Part shown: positions 1-12,900 of the stretch, in pieces
Layout: each line of letters begins with the position of its first letter
How positions within the stretch are numbered: position 1 is the first letter of the stretch
Assembly (NCBI GenBank): GCA_028554755.1
Contig: JAPTOF010000016.1
Span: 1,624,501 to 1,688,500, forward strand
DNA length: 64,000 nucleotides
Reading direction: 5' to 3'
From: Cordia subcordata
Taxonomy: Eukaryota; Streptophyta; Magnoliopsida; Boraginales; Cordiaceae
Made by a program: the position numbers and the translations under genes
The notes under the pieces: generated by a model
Seen by the model: the letters and a program-made list of their open reading frames with translations, nothing else
Told to the model about the DNA's origin: nothing
The model's database searches: none

Positions 1-70
1 ATAAGTTGCTCTCCAACTTCTAATTTATATTTTTAAAATATTTTTTCTTCTTAATTAGAGTATTGAGTAA

Positions 71-300
71 GGGCTCGTTTAGATTGACTTTTTTCAAAAG
101 TATTTTTTTTAACAGCTTTTGAAAAATAACTTTTTTGGAGAAGCTGAAAATTCTGGCTTCTAAAAAAAGCTGTATTTGAGTTTTTTTTTCAGAGCTTCAG
201 CTTTTTTTGAAGCCAAATCAAATAGTTATTGCAAATTTAATGTAATTTTTTCAAAAAAAAAGTATTTTTTTCTGAAAAAAAAGCCAATCCAAACACGCCC
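71..300. mobile_element. MITE, PIF/Harbinger (Tourist)-like, GGGC..GTTTGG family
   Basis: A 230-bp non-coding element. Its left end GGGCTCGTTTAGATTG pairs with the right end CAATCCAAACACGCCC as a terminal inverted repeat. It is flanked by TAA at 68-70 and 301-303. The 3-bp TAA duplication and the ends are typical of Tourist-type MITEs mobilised by PIF/Harbinger transposases. Related copies recur through the window. Confidence 0.85.
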
Positions 301-1513
301 TAAATCCATTATGAGTATTATATTATTTCAATAATTAATGGCTCCAGAAATTAACAATAAGACTTAAATTTCTTTCTATTCATCATCAAAATAGAAGTGG
401 TCTTCTGTAGTTAATTGATTATTTATAGGGAACATCATAGCATCTCTAAATATAAATTTAATGATTAATGTCCCAATTCTCATTTGAAATTAAAACATAT
501 GAATACATTTCCACTGTTCAACTTGCATTAGACTTATGAAATGATTAAAAAAATAATTTTTTTTTTTTTTATCTTTCGAACCAGCCTAGAAATAGTTTTA
601 AAATGAATATGATGAGTTCTCATTGGTCTTGGAAATTATCTATAGTATTTGTAGGGTATCATTTCAGAATCATATAGCTTATAAGTCACTCCTGAACCAA
701 ATTATTAAGCAACGTGGACCTATTGAATCCAGTAATGGTGTTCTCACTCAATGCTATCTTCTTGATTTCCTTTTTCCTTTACTTGTTTAAAGAGGATTCT
801 TGTTCTGCAACACTTCATGAGTAGGTATCATGCATGTATTTTTGAAGCTAACGTCCTTTTGTCTTTCGCTACTTTATTGCTTACATTCGACCACATAACT
901 ATCATGATGATCAGGATATATAATCAACTTAGACATATTTTTTAACTTTGAAGGGAAATTTAATTCACGATCATCGATTATATACTAGCTAAATATGAAT
1001 AGTGAGGTATTTTTGTCTAAAAATTAAAGACCATTTGTTGTTCATTCAAAACATTATATATGTAACTAGTGTAACTCCCGTACCACACATGGGTTGCAAA
1101 ATATATGATTGATTTTTCTGAAAAATTGAATTTTTTGTATATTAATCTAAATATTGCTATCAAATTATATTTTAAGAATTAAATAAACATGAACTCGTAA
1201 GAAAATAGAATTTATGTTTCTCTTTTAATACTAACTGTCCTAATTCAATAATAGTTTTATCTCTACAAATGAGTTAAACTTAAATAAATATAGATCATTT
1301 TTCTTTTTCCAAATGAAAACCTTTGTTTTCCTTTTTTTCTTTCTGAATTTAAGTATCCTATTTAATTTCTATAAATATTTCATAAGAAAAATTATTGTTA
1401 TTAATGCATAAGAAGACTAATAGTTTTACAGATAAGAACACACATAAAAATACAAATAAATTCTAAAAGATAAAAAGTAAACGAAATATTAAGATGAGAT
1501 GAGTATCTGGATA

Positions 1514-1680
1514 TGAAGCTATCTAAGAATCAAGGAATACATGCTTACCAATTTTGCAATAAAAAGATCATTTTGGAAGAAAGGATAGATACGATACTGA
1601 AGCTATCTAAGAATCAAGGAATACCTGCTACCAATTTTGCAATAAAAAGATTGTTTTGGAAGAAAAGATAGATACAATAC
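1514..1680. repeat. Two-copy 84-bp direct tandem repeat
   Basis: Copies at 1514-1597 and 1598-1680 share the core GAAGCTATCTAAGAATCAAG and differ at only a few positions. No coding frame spans them. This looks like a recent local duplication. Confidence 0.85.
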
Positions 1681-2902
1681 TGAAGTTTCAAAAGAAGACA
1701 GTTAACCGAAGGGACAAAATAAAATTAAAAAGCTGAATGTAATGGTGTAAGTGGTCGAAAGTTTCACTAAAAAAAAAAAAAACGTAATATAGAATATAGT
1801 ATCTGAATATAAAAAACATATGAATAAAAAGGCAATTTGTCGATATTAACCAAAACTCAAATTACCATAAATAGCATTATACAATAATGATATGTTAAGT
1901 AAATTGCAATAATTTCTGATTATAGTAATAGAAAATAATTAAAATAGGTAACGATTTGATATCAACCTAATTGGAGAGTTACTATAGATATCTGCAATCA
2001 ATCCAGATTGTATGTCATAATTCTCGGATGTAATATGTAAATATTAAAATAAATTAGTAAATTATTGTAAATCTTACTAAAATAAAACAAAATCATTTGC
2101 TTACCAAATATAGCAGTTGATATCATTATAATGTAAGAGAGTCACGTGACAAAAGAATTTTAAGAATACTATTTATGTGACACTTGTCATTATTATATTG
2201 CAAAGGGTTCTTTTATATAATATAGTATAGATATTCAAACTCAAATGGAGAGCTAAAATTAATTGAGTTTAATTCTAGAGAGTGGCTAGTGCTCTCACAA
2301 ATCAAATATGAAACGGGGTTTTTGATTTAAAAACAAGAGATATAAAAAAATATTACTAACTCCTTTTTCTTTGCACATATAAGTGGAAAGCTACTGTTTC
2401 TTTTTGAATTGGAGATGTAACCGTTTGCGTAATTTATGCCAATCATTGGACGTCATGCAAGTATACTGTGGCTGTACAAATTTGATTTCAAAAGCCAAAA
2501 TAATAATAATAATAATAATTAAACAACATACATAATAAAAGACAACCCTATTTCAAGACATACTATTTAACGACAAATTATTTTATCGCACAATAATTAT
2601 GAATATCTTATAGGGGAAAATGGTTATCCTTTCGATCTTCCACTAACAAATGTTAGTTAAGTTATTCAAGTTTTTTTTTTTTTCTATTAGAATGTAGCGA
2701 ATGATTTTTTATAATTTCTTAAAAAAAATTAAATTAAATGTCAAAAACCAAAGAGACAAAGATGTGTTGAAGAAAAGACAAAGTGTGGGAGGACAAAGAA
2801 AGTAGGAGTAAGTATTGAATGGGGTATATCTGCCACCAAAAGTGGTAGATGATGGTTTGCTTCATGAGTTCTTATCGAACTAAGCTTCATCTCACATGCA
2901 CA

Positions 2903-2912
<10 letters not shown>

Positions 2913-2958
<46 letters not shown>
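2913..2958. repeat. (CT)23 microsatellite upstream of the zinc-finger gene
   Basis: An uninterrupted CT run about 175 bp before the zinc-finger ATG, in the likely 5' UTR or core promoter. Such GA/CT runs are known binding sites for plant GAGA-binding BBR/BPC proteins and are often length-polymorphic. A regulatory role here is inference. Confidence 0.9.
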
Positions 2959-2960
<2 letters not shown>

Positions 2961-3132
2961 CCTGTTTCAAAAGTTTTAACTCCTCAACCTCTCTCCTACT
3001 ATAATTATAAGTCCTAGCTAGCTCAACATTGTTGCTATTAAATCTATAGTTTAAATCTTTTTCACACAAGGTGGATGGTCTTACTCTCACATCAGCCCCA
3101 TTTGAAAGGCACCATATCAAATTAGCACACAT

Positions 3133-3966
3133 ATGATTTTACATGGAAATCAAATGGAGATGAGCAAGAGATTAATAATAATGGAGGAAAAGCAAATTGA
3201 TCATCAAGAGCAAGATCATCATCATCATCATCAAATCAAGCTGCAAGAAGATAAAAAGGTCAAAAATGGTGATCTTACACTTGGTTTAAGCCTTTCTAGC
3301 AAGGATTTAGATCAAGGGTCCAAGCCAGAACTCAATCTCATCGACTCTTTTCCTGCTAATTTATCACCTGAAGCTCCAGCCAGAGGTAACAATGACGCTG
3401 AGCCTCGTGTGTTTTCATGCAACTATTGCCAGAGGAAATTCTACAGCTCCCAGGCTCTCGGCGGCCATCAAAACGCCCACAAACGCGAGCGAACCATCGC
3501 GAAAAGAGGGCAAAGAGTTGGCGGACCCATTGCACCACCTGTTGCTGCAGCTGCTGCTTCATCAGCAGCTCTTGGCTACTCTAGTATGGCTTCTTTGCCT
3601 TTGCATGGCTCCTCCATGAATAGGTCTCTCGGCATTCAAGTTCATGCCATGATTCACAAGCCTAGCTATCTGCCATCGCCTGTTAGTTTTGGCACATCGC
3701 TATATGGCCACCCTGGATGGTCCCGGACGCCTCTCGATCAGCAGCCGGCCATTGCCAGGCTCTCACCGGAAAGTTACATTGTCGGGACGCCGTTGGGGTC
3801 GGGGTCGTCGGCGAGTAGCGGCGCCGCTAGGTTCGATAAGTTTCTGCCTCCGGTGGTTGATGGATTCGTGGGTGGCTACAAATGGGATAACGGTGGTGGC
3901 GCTTCTCGCTTGAAAACTAATCAAGATCATGAGTTGAAAAAGCTAGATTTGTCTCTCAAACTTTAG
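3133..3966 (+). CDS. C2H2 zinc-finger repressor, ZFP1/3/4/7-like, single QALGGH finger, two EAR motifs
   Basis: Single-exon gene of 277 aa. One plant-type C2H2 finger spans residues 96-116 (Cys96, Cys99, His112, His116) and carries the QALGGH signature that contacts DNA in this family. Two EAR repression motifs are visible: DLTLGLSL at 47-54 and LDLSLKL at the extreme C-terminus (271-277). A poly-His run lies near residues 29-33, and the middle is Ser/Ala/Gly-rich. This layout matches the Arabidopsis ZFP1/ZFP3/ZFP4/ZFP7 group of nuclear repressors, which are linked to hormone responses and development. The start at 3133 is the first in-frame ATG. ATGs at residues 8, 10 and 17 are also possible because the first residues show no conserved feature. 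The gene has no close neighbour. The exact orthologue within the ZFP group is not settled. Confidence 0.93.
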   Translation: MILHGNQMEMSKRLIIMEEKQIDHQEQDHHHHHQIKLQEDKKVKNGDLTLGLSLSSKDLDQGSKPELNLIDSFPANLSPEAPARGNNDAEPRVFSCNYCQRKFYSSQALGGHQNAHKRERTIAKRGQRVGGPIAPPVAAAAASSAALGYSSMASLPLHGSSMNRSLGIQVHAMIHKPSYLPSPVSFGTSLYGHPGWSRTPLDQQPAIARLSPESYIVGTPLGSGSSASSGAARFDKFLPPVVDGFVGGYKWDNGGGASRLKTNQDHELKKLDLSLKL

Positions 3967-5120
3967 AATTTAAAATTTTTCATTTTTTTCCACTAATAAT
4001 CACTTTGTTTTCGATGGTTTTGTAGTTGAGGCTTCTTCATCTTTCTTCTTTTTCCTTTTCTTTTCCTTTTTTTTTCTTTTTTAAGAGCTCGTCGTTTAGG
4101 ATCACTACTTTTGTAAATGTTTTTCTTCTTTTTTCTCTTTACTTTGAATTAGGGTATGTTCAAGTCATTTTAAATTTCACACTTAATCTTTATAGATTCA
4201 GAGCAATCTCAACAATTGCGATTCTTGAAAATCGAACTCGTATTCTGCTTAATGTACATGTTCTTTTTCTTCTACAAGAAAGAGTTCTTATTTTTCCACT
4301 TGCCATTTTTCATTTAATTTATTTCTATAGCTAGCTAGGTAGGCTTAATTTATCGAGTCGAAATCCAGTTCGCTTCATGTTGCTCAGATTTTTTCATGAT
4401 GAAGGGTGAATTTAGAAATTTATTTCCATATGGACAATTCTTTTTTTAACAAAGATTAATCTTATAAAGAAAAAGAATTAATTTTAGAATAAATACACAT
4501 ATTCATTAATAAATTGATCAAGCCAATTTTACTTTATTTAATAATTGAATGGTAACATTAATGGTCCATGGACTCACTCCAACCAGTGATCAAATTCTAT
4601 TTCTCATAATACAATAATACTTCATAAAATCAAACAAATCATAAACTTTGGAATGAATAGTTACTATTGGTGTGACAGTGATCATACATACAACAATCCG
4701 TACAGTTTTTGATAATCAATTAATGAATTATCACTCCAATGGTTGAGATTGGTAATTTTTTAATTTATTTTTGACCCACCTGCAGCTGCAAAAATAGACC
4801 ATCCATTGAGCAGTCTTGATCAATAGGTAGGTGGCTTCATGTGGAAAGTTTAAGGTCTATAATGACTTATAAGCTATGCCATCACCATCATTTTCCCATA
4901 CTGAAATCTTCAAAAATCTTGATTTCACTGATATCTTACCTAAGAAATCTTTTAAACAGGAGCCCCAAGTGGTGGGGTCAGATTATTACTCTGATCAATG
5001 ATGCATGTGTCAAAATTTTTAAAATTAATCATGTCATTATCCAGGAGTAAAGTAACTGAAATCTAGACAATCTTGTATCTTACATGTAATGATACGTATT
5101 ACCTTTAAATCAAGATAGCT

Positions 5121-5450
5121 CGATGCATGTATGAAAATTAGTTAATATCAGGTATACGGTTTCGGATTTATTTCGAAGTTGATATATTATATACAATCTT
5201 ATCTTATATTTAATTATAAGAGACCGATTTTACCATTATAATCTATTTTTGATAGATGTATAGCAAGGATCAGTGAACATACTCCGACAGTTGCATGAAA
5301 TTCAGCTAATATCATGTATTGGGTTTCGGATCTATTTTGAGAGTACTCTATTATGCAATATAATCTTACCTTGTATTTAATTATAAGAGACTGCTTTTAC
5401 AATTAGAATATATTTTTGCCTGACTTATAGCAAGGGTGACGGAGCCTATT
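5121..5450. repeat. Diverged two-copy tandem duplication, about 165 bp per unit
   Basis: The two copies start near 5123 and 5291. They share blocks such as TTTAATTATAAGAGAC and a GGTTTCGGAT segment in the same order. Divergence is high, so the duplication is old. No coding content is seen. Confidence 0.65.
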
Positions 5451-7080
5451 TTTGGCTGGCCTATGCGACTCTTGCTGAAACTTTTCTGATTATAGTAAAT
5501 CTTCATCTTGTAAGAAGGGAAACACAAAGTCGGCTCTGAAGAGTACACTTTTTAAGAGGACGGATTTTTCTTTCACAGGTCTTGATCTAATAGAACTAGT
5601 TTCGAATTTAATATCACTTGAGATAGGAGGTGAAATACGTCTGTATGGAAGGAGGTGAATTATAATTTTGCAATCCTGCAAGTTGGAGATTGAGAATCGG
5701 ATCCATCAATTATAATCCATGATGAGATATCCAACATAAATAGCCCCTGGAAGCGTGCACTATACCCATGTGTGTCTGTGTAAAGCAGTACTTGATGGTG
5801 TAGGGCTGGTGGCTTGGCATCAACTTTACTACTAATAATTCAAAAACCTTTAACAAAATTATGCTCCTCCAATGTTTCCGTGAGTGTGTATATAGTCCAA
5901 ACCAATTATGCAATTGTGGGTCATCCTGTGTTTGTTAATCTTAATGGTACTGTCTCAGTTTTTGGAATAATAGCAATCCATATTTTCGGGTCAATCCGCA
6001 CTGACATCAGTCTGTGTTGGAGATTAGGGGGTGTTAAGAACAAAGCATAAATAATATATATGAGAGAAAGACAAACCTATAGACACACAATTTTACATGG
6101 CTTGATATTGCAATTTGCATCCATGGATAGATAAAAGATAATTTTCTGCGTTTAAATCCAGAATACAAAATGTATGAGGTTCGTTTTTAAGAGCCCTTAC
6201 TCATCTCTTTTCTCGTTGTATGTCTTAGACACTAACTCAATACGATAAGTTAAGAAACCTAATTAAGCAATAGTTAGGATTTTTTGGCCGATAAGCAATA
6301 ATACGAACCAAACCCTAACAGTCCAAATGAATGGAAGAGTTTCTCGAGGATAAAGCTAGTTGCAGTGTGGATGACAAACTAGTAATGTAGAACACAAAAT
6401 CGTACGAAAATCTGCAACTACCAACATAGCTCTTGAGCTTGTTTTGAAAGGTATAGACCATGTACTGTGTCAAAGTCATGCCGAATTTTGTTGCTTGTGA
6501 GGACACATGAAAACTAGTGTGGAACAAACTAATTTAGTTGCTGTTTATCACAGTGTGAAATTGTAGATCCTTTTCTTTTCCAACAGCAATATGTTTCCTA
6601 TTGCTAATTATGAGAAATGAAAAAAGATACATGCAGAAAATTAAAGGACCAATTGAACCTTTAGGAAACCTACGCTGGATCGTTTTCCTTCTTTCAGGAA
6701 GTATTTCGATATTTGTTAAAGATGTTCCACTCATATTCAAAGGGCTCCGGAGGGGCAGCTATATGGAGGAGGAAGTTCTAACGGTAACGAACTGTGTAAA
6801 TTATTTTATTACGATTGTATCATTAATTTACTATACTCTATATTATTTATTTCTTGTAACGTCTTAATTTGCTCTAGTCACATTCATAGGTATGTAAAAA
6901 AGCATTATTGAAATGAAAATAGTAAGTGGAATTTGTATTTTGTGCTTTTGCTTTGAAGACATCATATTTGAAAATGAACCCACAAAGAAATCACACACCC
7001 TGCCTCAGCTATTCAGTGGAAGATCTTTGTGCTTTTACTAGTTTTCATATACTATGAAATGCAATTTTATTACCACAAAA

Positions 7081-7110
7081 ATAAAAATAAAAATAAAAAT
7101 AAAAATAAAG
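7081..7110. repeat. (ATAAAA)5 hexanucleotide repeat
   Basis: Five consecutive hexamers, the last ending in G. A simple low-complexity repeat in intergenic DNA. Confidence 0.85.
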
Positions 7111-7264
7111 AATTCAGTGTTAGTCAATTTTTTGCTTTTATTAGCTGTCACAATTTTGAAACACGATATCATTACCAAAAATTGAAAGATTTTGGGTTGC
7201 AAAGCAGTGCCTGTGCATGTGCTTGGCTGCCACAAGGATATTGACTTTCTAATGTCTCACTTCG

Positions 7265-7378
7265 AAGGTGTTTGACTTTGCTTATTTGAGTGTTTATAAT
7301 ACTTAAAAAGAAAAATATTTTTTCATATTTTTTACTCTTTAATACTTATAAGTTTCAGAAAGCACTGTCAAAAACTCT
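7265..7378. mobile_element. Degenerate MITE, GGTGTTTG..CTTTGCTTATTTG family
   Basis: The left end GGTGTTTGACTTTGCTTATT resembles the terminal repeat of the better copies at 29093, 38145 and 22470. A mirrored TTATAAGT and GCACTGTCAAA lie near the right side. No clean target duplication was found, so the borders are approximate. Confidence 0.4.
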
Positions 7379-8728
7379 TTTCAACTAACATCTCTTTTGT
7401 ATGCTTCTTAGTGGAATTGGATCTCTTTATAATATCTTTACGAGAAAAATTTAGTGACAACAAAAATTTTTCTCGAGTTGAACGATGATGATTTCTAATG
7501 AAATTGCAGAAAAATCAAGATACCATACACACAACACACACACAAAAAGGGACATGAAAGAAGATAAGAACAGTCAACCTCCCAATCTGACTCAGACCTA
7601 AAGTTTGACCCTATAAGCTGCGATTCAACACTGATATTCTTTTCATGGTTTGACCAGTTTCGACCATAGAAAACCAAAGATATTCGGCACCAGTAGTTAA
7701 TTGATGTTCACAAATCCAGGCATTATGTGAGTCCAAGCATCCACTGCGGGGCCAGTAACCCTACTACTCCAAGAACACTCACCATTGTCATAATCCTGGA
7801 AAAATTCCTGTCGAAACTCACAAATCGTCAAACGCACTTTTTTGAAATACGTTACAAAGAGTGATTGGATATATTACTTATTACAGGTTAAAATCCCATG
7901 TTTAAATGTTATTGCACTACTATGCAACCTTGTTATGACTCCAGTCAATAACCTTGCCTTCAGCACCCTCATACTAGTCGATCATATGAGAAAAATTTTG
8001 ATTCATTCCGATTAAGCGTCCTTTCCCAAAATCGTAAGATCCCATATTGGGACTAATGTCATGCCAATGCCAGAAGGTTAAGGAAGTTGCCAAATTGAAA
8101 AAATTGAGTGCGATCATATAGCTTTGGATCCGCTTTATCCAACTAATGTAAGATATATGTTGAGGTTTGTTGTTGCATCACAAATTTATTAGCTGTAAGA
8201 TGAATATAACACACGCTCTGAGTTCCTTATCGTTTAAAATAGCAATCCATTATCACTTGTGCACAGACGCCCCACTACAGCAGAGTTCTAGTCAAACTCA
8301 ACACATTTTTAAGCACCCAATGAGGAAAATGAAAACTATCCAGAGCTGGTATGTTACCACCATCATCATAAATCCCCCCCGACTGCAAAAATTTGGGGTA
8401 GTATGAGAATACAACACATTCCAGAGTGGAAGCTTCTGTGGCACCAGCATGGTCAAAATGGAAATCATTTTATCATAGGACTCATTAGCATATTTCAGGT
8501 CTATCTATTTATCTATCTCTACAGCATTCAAACAAACCAATGTAATCTGGTACAAGAAGGAAAAAAAAAAAAAAAAACTGAAAAAAATAATCATCACATA
8601 AAAATGTAACATGAAGCTGGAAAGATGAAATAACCATAATTGAATTAGAGACCAAGGAGAAATAGTGCAAAATTTGACCCCAGTACAAGCACTAACAAGC
8701 TTATGGGCAGAACCTAAAAGATAACTAA

Positions 8729-9310
8729 TGCTGTGTTTGTTTGGAGCTTATTATAAGACACTTATCTTATTTGACAACTTACGTAAAAAAAACTGTTTGT
8801 TTTCAACTTATTATAAGACACTTATAAAATACTTTTCATAAGATGTCTTATTTGTAGTTATAAAAAAATAAGTTAGGTTTAGGGTACTTATATCTTATCA
8901 GTTAGAAAATAATTAAATATAAAAATTTAAAAATTAAAAATTAAAAAATTAAAAAATTTAAAATAAAAATAAAAAATTAAAATTAAAAAAATTAAAGATT
9001 AAAAAATTAAAATTAAAAATACAAAATTTAAAAATTTTAAAACTAAATAATTAAAAAAATAAAAATAAAAAATATTAAAAATTAAAAATTAAAATTTCAA
9101 AAGTTTTAAATTTTTTAAATAAAAATTAATTAATATTTATATTTTATATTTATTATTTAATTATAAAATTAAAATATCATGAGTTAAAATTGATAACATT
9201 TTTATCAAAGTAACTTATAACAGCATTTCAGCTAACAAACCAAACAATCTTATTATATACATTTATTTTTTATAAGATATTTATCAGATAAGATGTTTAT
9301 CAAATTTTAG
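8729..9310. mobile_element. Degenerate MITE-like element with an A/T-only core
   Basis: Starts near TGTGTTTGTTTGGAGC. Inverted partners on the right include AACAAACCAAACAATC and repeated ATAAGATGTTTATC blocks. The core at 8905-9150 is almost entirely A and T. A nested or rearranged structure is likely, and the borders are uncertain. Confidence 0.4.
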
Positions 9311-9930
9311 ATTTCAGATAAGACTGTTTCAAATAGACTATAAGAGACATATGCTCAAAGAGAATAGGAAAGATCCAATTCGCACAGAATTCATCAACTT
9401 CCCAAAGAATAATCCAGATGAAAAGCTGAGAAAGTGACTGGACAAGAAGGAAAAGATTAATTATAGCAGAACTTGAGAGATTCCTTTGTCCACAAGCCAA
9501 TCAAAAACTCGTGATGCCGAGAAAATTAGATAATAAATCAATCCAGTTCTTCTGGGAAGCATGATAATTTTGTGGATGAACATATGATTATATAGCAAAG
9601 ACAAAGTTCTGAATATTCTTAGAGCTATAGATTCTTTTTCAATATGCCAAGACCTGAAACTTGCTCTAAATGATTAAATTGCATTCGACAACCTGCAAGC
9701 TAGTAACAAAGTACACAAGCTTCATATATTTGGAAGTGAAATAATGAGAGCACAATGCTGTTAGTGATTGAGGCTCTTTTACGACAAGTCATGAGAGATG
9801 CTCAGTATCAATCAAAATCCGTCTTTATACTTTTTTTCTCATCATTCTTCCTTTTTGCTTCAAACAGAAAATCAAGTTGTCAATATAGCCAGTCTCGGGT
9901 TTACTATTAACATACATTTGGATTGTTCTT

Positions 9931-12900
9931 CTATTTCTTCTCAATGAAATATTTAACACGTTCCATCCAACGAATATATTCAGTTTTATCTTTGTTCTTC
10001 ATGTATTGATGCAAGAAAGTGGCAAGATCATCGTCTATACCCCTTTCCTCTAAGAAATCATAAAGTGAGTTCTGCAGCTCATCATCCAGCTCCCTGCAAA
10101 TTTCCACATTTTAATCTTTATCAATTTTGAATCGAATAAAGACTTAAAGAAAAGACCTTCAAAGAACAAAGCAAAGCTGAGCTACCACATATTGCCAAGG
10201 ACAAAGAAAGGTAATACAATATAATGAACTCTATTGACTCATAGTATCATTGTTCTAAATATATTAATTTTCATTTATCTGATTAGTCATTCATATACCC
10301 CATTTCATGTACAGGGTATGTGGAATACTATGGTTCATGCCTTCATGGAAAGGGGAAAAGGTGACACAGCTAAATTGGTGCAGACAGGTGGAACATATGG
10401 CATAAGCTTCTCTACTTATGTTTAAAAGAATTTTCACAAGGCTATGATACTTTGCACATGAGTGGAATTACATACTATGGGAACAGTGAGTTCAGTATAA
10501 CGAACTTATCACTGACTTTAGCATAATGAATTTACCACATAAAACCATAACTTTTCACCATACATGGCAGAGCAATTTTCTACATGGGCAATTAGTCACC
10601 AATGTTAAATTTACTTTTCACACAATAGGATGTCTTCCATTACCTTGTGCCATATATATTTCTCACTAATTATAAAAATTTTGTATTTGTGAATTCAATG
10701 CTGAAGAAGGATTAGTAATGGATGAGCATAAGATGTTGCTATTCCAGAGAGGCTTACTCACCACCAAGAATGATGTGCTTACTCCTAATTCCTGAAGCTC
10801 GAGGTGGCAAAGATTAAATATCCAAATGGCACAAATGACCCTATAACTTCTCTTGTCACAGTTCATTTATTATCATTTTCCAAATTGAGCTCAATCTCAA
10901 GAATAAACCTTTGAGACCTCTCATAAATGTTTTCATAACTTTCATAATTAAGAAAGAAGTACTGACTGAAATTTAAAGTCATATCATCCACCCTTTATGC
11001 AAGTATGCTAAATCTTTTATGAAGATCATGATTACAACATGCCTATGATCGCTGAAAATTCACAATCTTAACAAAAATCATAACTGCAATGAATGTAGCT
11101 TCAATAGGAAGCATATGAGAAGCTGTTAAGTCATATCATACGCCCTTTATACAGGTAGGCAAAATCTTGTATGAAGTAATATCAGTCCAATCAAACGATC
11201 ACAGCTGCCAATATATATCGTGGTAACAAAAATGCATTGGTATTCTACAATTGGATATTTGCCACAAGAAATGGGTCCTAATTTTAGTATGAAACAATCC
11301 TTTTAGTCGAGCTTATATGATGTCTTTTCTGGAAGCCAGAGGAAACACATCTCAGGTACATCAATTAGTAGGCATGAGAGGATTAATTTTTTTTTGGGTG
11401 AAGTCAGATGTAAGAGGATTAATTTCAGATCCTCAAGGAAAAATAATTTATACAATAAAATAAGCAAACGAAATTAAAATTGGAAAAGAGATACATACTT
11501 AAATCCAGGACCCATATAAGGCTGGCCTGTTATGCGGTCTTGACTGCGTGTGTAAACTTTGCGAATTTCAATGCTGTCTTCCCACGCAGAGCAAACAAAC
11601 TCCAATACATCGTTGGCTTCTCCCTTAAAGATATCTACAATCATAGTAATGTGAAGCTGCACATCTTCATCTGTCGTGACACCACTTGGTTTTTTAACAG
11701 GAATAGATGCATCAAACATGGTTACTTCTACTTTTATCTCTTCATTGTCTTCAAATTTCCTGGTCAGTCTAATCCACTGCTCTCCCGGCCGTTCATCAAC
11801 CATAAATGAATTGAACTCTGGAACAGGCTGAAACAAATAAATGCATGTAAAAAAAAACTAAAAGAGTTCCTACTTCACATGTTTTGGCTGACACAAGGAT
11901 GCTTCAACTGAATATAATTGGGGTGACACTGAACAACAATACACAGTAAGAAAACAGGACATAGTTGGTTCATGGAGTCATGTTTCTAGTTTATGATGCA
12001 TATGTTACGACCAAAGTCCAAACCTTGTCACTTCATATGCCCTCAACGTTTGTTCAACACTGACATTAAATTTTTTGTGAGTTGATTGGATGGAAATAAT
12101 ATAATGCTAAGCTTGTATTCTGCATATGTTAATCCATTTCTTTAGTAAGCTCATCTCTTTCTTTTTTCCCTGAAAAAGAAACTGATTCAGAGGAACAATG
12201 TAATGTTCCTTCACGAGGAAACTTACTTGTTCCCCCTACTAACCTCCTCCTCTTTCTTTCTTTTCATTTCCCTTTACACCCAAAGCCCGTGATTTGCTGC
12301 ACAGCTCTGTAAATTTTCAATACTTCAATATCTATCTGTCCTTAAAATCCAAAACAAAGCTCTGTGCATTAATACAATGGTGGTAAAGATTACAGCATCT
12401 AAGCAGAAATATAATCACCCTTACCTTTTAAAGTTACAATTCTCAAGATGTATTTCAAATTCTGCCACAAAATAATTTAATGGGTTAGCAAAACATCCAG
12501 TTTATCTCTATCTGCCCTCGCTAACTACTTATAACTCTAAAAGCTAACATTTCTTACAATATAATTCAACTCTACCACAAAATAAATAACTGGGCAAAAT
12601 CTCCAAATTTTCTCCAACAACTGTACTTATTGAACATAAACTCAAATCTTCCAACTTCGTGATAAACTTGATTTAACACCACAAGAAAATTATATTGGTG
12701 CACAAAATCTCAAATTACTCCCCAACGGGATACATATACCGCTTGTCGCCTTAAAGTTAACAATTCTTTACAATCATATCTAAATTCAACCACAAAATTC
12801 TATCTCGGATGTACTCTACTTGCAGCTCACGATATTTTTAGTTTATTTGTCAGCCACTTAGCATCTTACCACATATGCACCTTAAACTAACTCCACTGCA

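Larger units (their letters stand above)
1..2912. other. Intergenic region upstream of the zinc-finger gene
   Basis: AT-rich DNA with no supportable gene. It holds a MITE at 71-300, a two-copy tandem repeat at 1514-1680, a (TAA)6 microsatellite near 2501-2519 and several poly-T runs. The part nearest 3133 is presumably the promoter of the zinc-finger gene, but no TATA box could be assigned with confidence. Confidence 0.6.
3967..9930. other. Intergenic region, no gene seen
   Basis: About 6 kb between the zinc-finger stop codon and the 3' end of the MAM33-like gene. The first 350 bases are T-rich and probably include the zinc-finger 3' UTR. Beyond that I see a diverged duplication at 5121-5450, a short hexanucleotide repeat, two degenerate MITE-like elements (about 7265-7378 and 8729-9310) and almost pure A/T sequence at 8905-9150. 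Open frames here are short and show no recognisable protein. Confidence 0.55.

Noticed and set aside
2887..3132. Minus-strand 81-aa frame rich in Arg-Glu repeats
   Set aside because: It is the translation of the (CT)23 microsatellite and has no other support.
4026..4334. 102-aa frame after the zinc-finger gene
   Set aside because: T-rich 3' UTR sequence read as Phe/Ser/Leu; no family resemblance.
8905..9150. A/T-only stretch as a replication origin or matrix-attachment site
   Set aside because: It is explained as the core of a decayed MITE; nothing independent supports an origin.
11480..11809. 109-aa plus-strand frame
   Set aside because: Antisense shadow of exon 2 of the MAM33-like gene.
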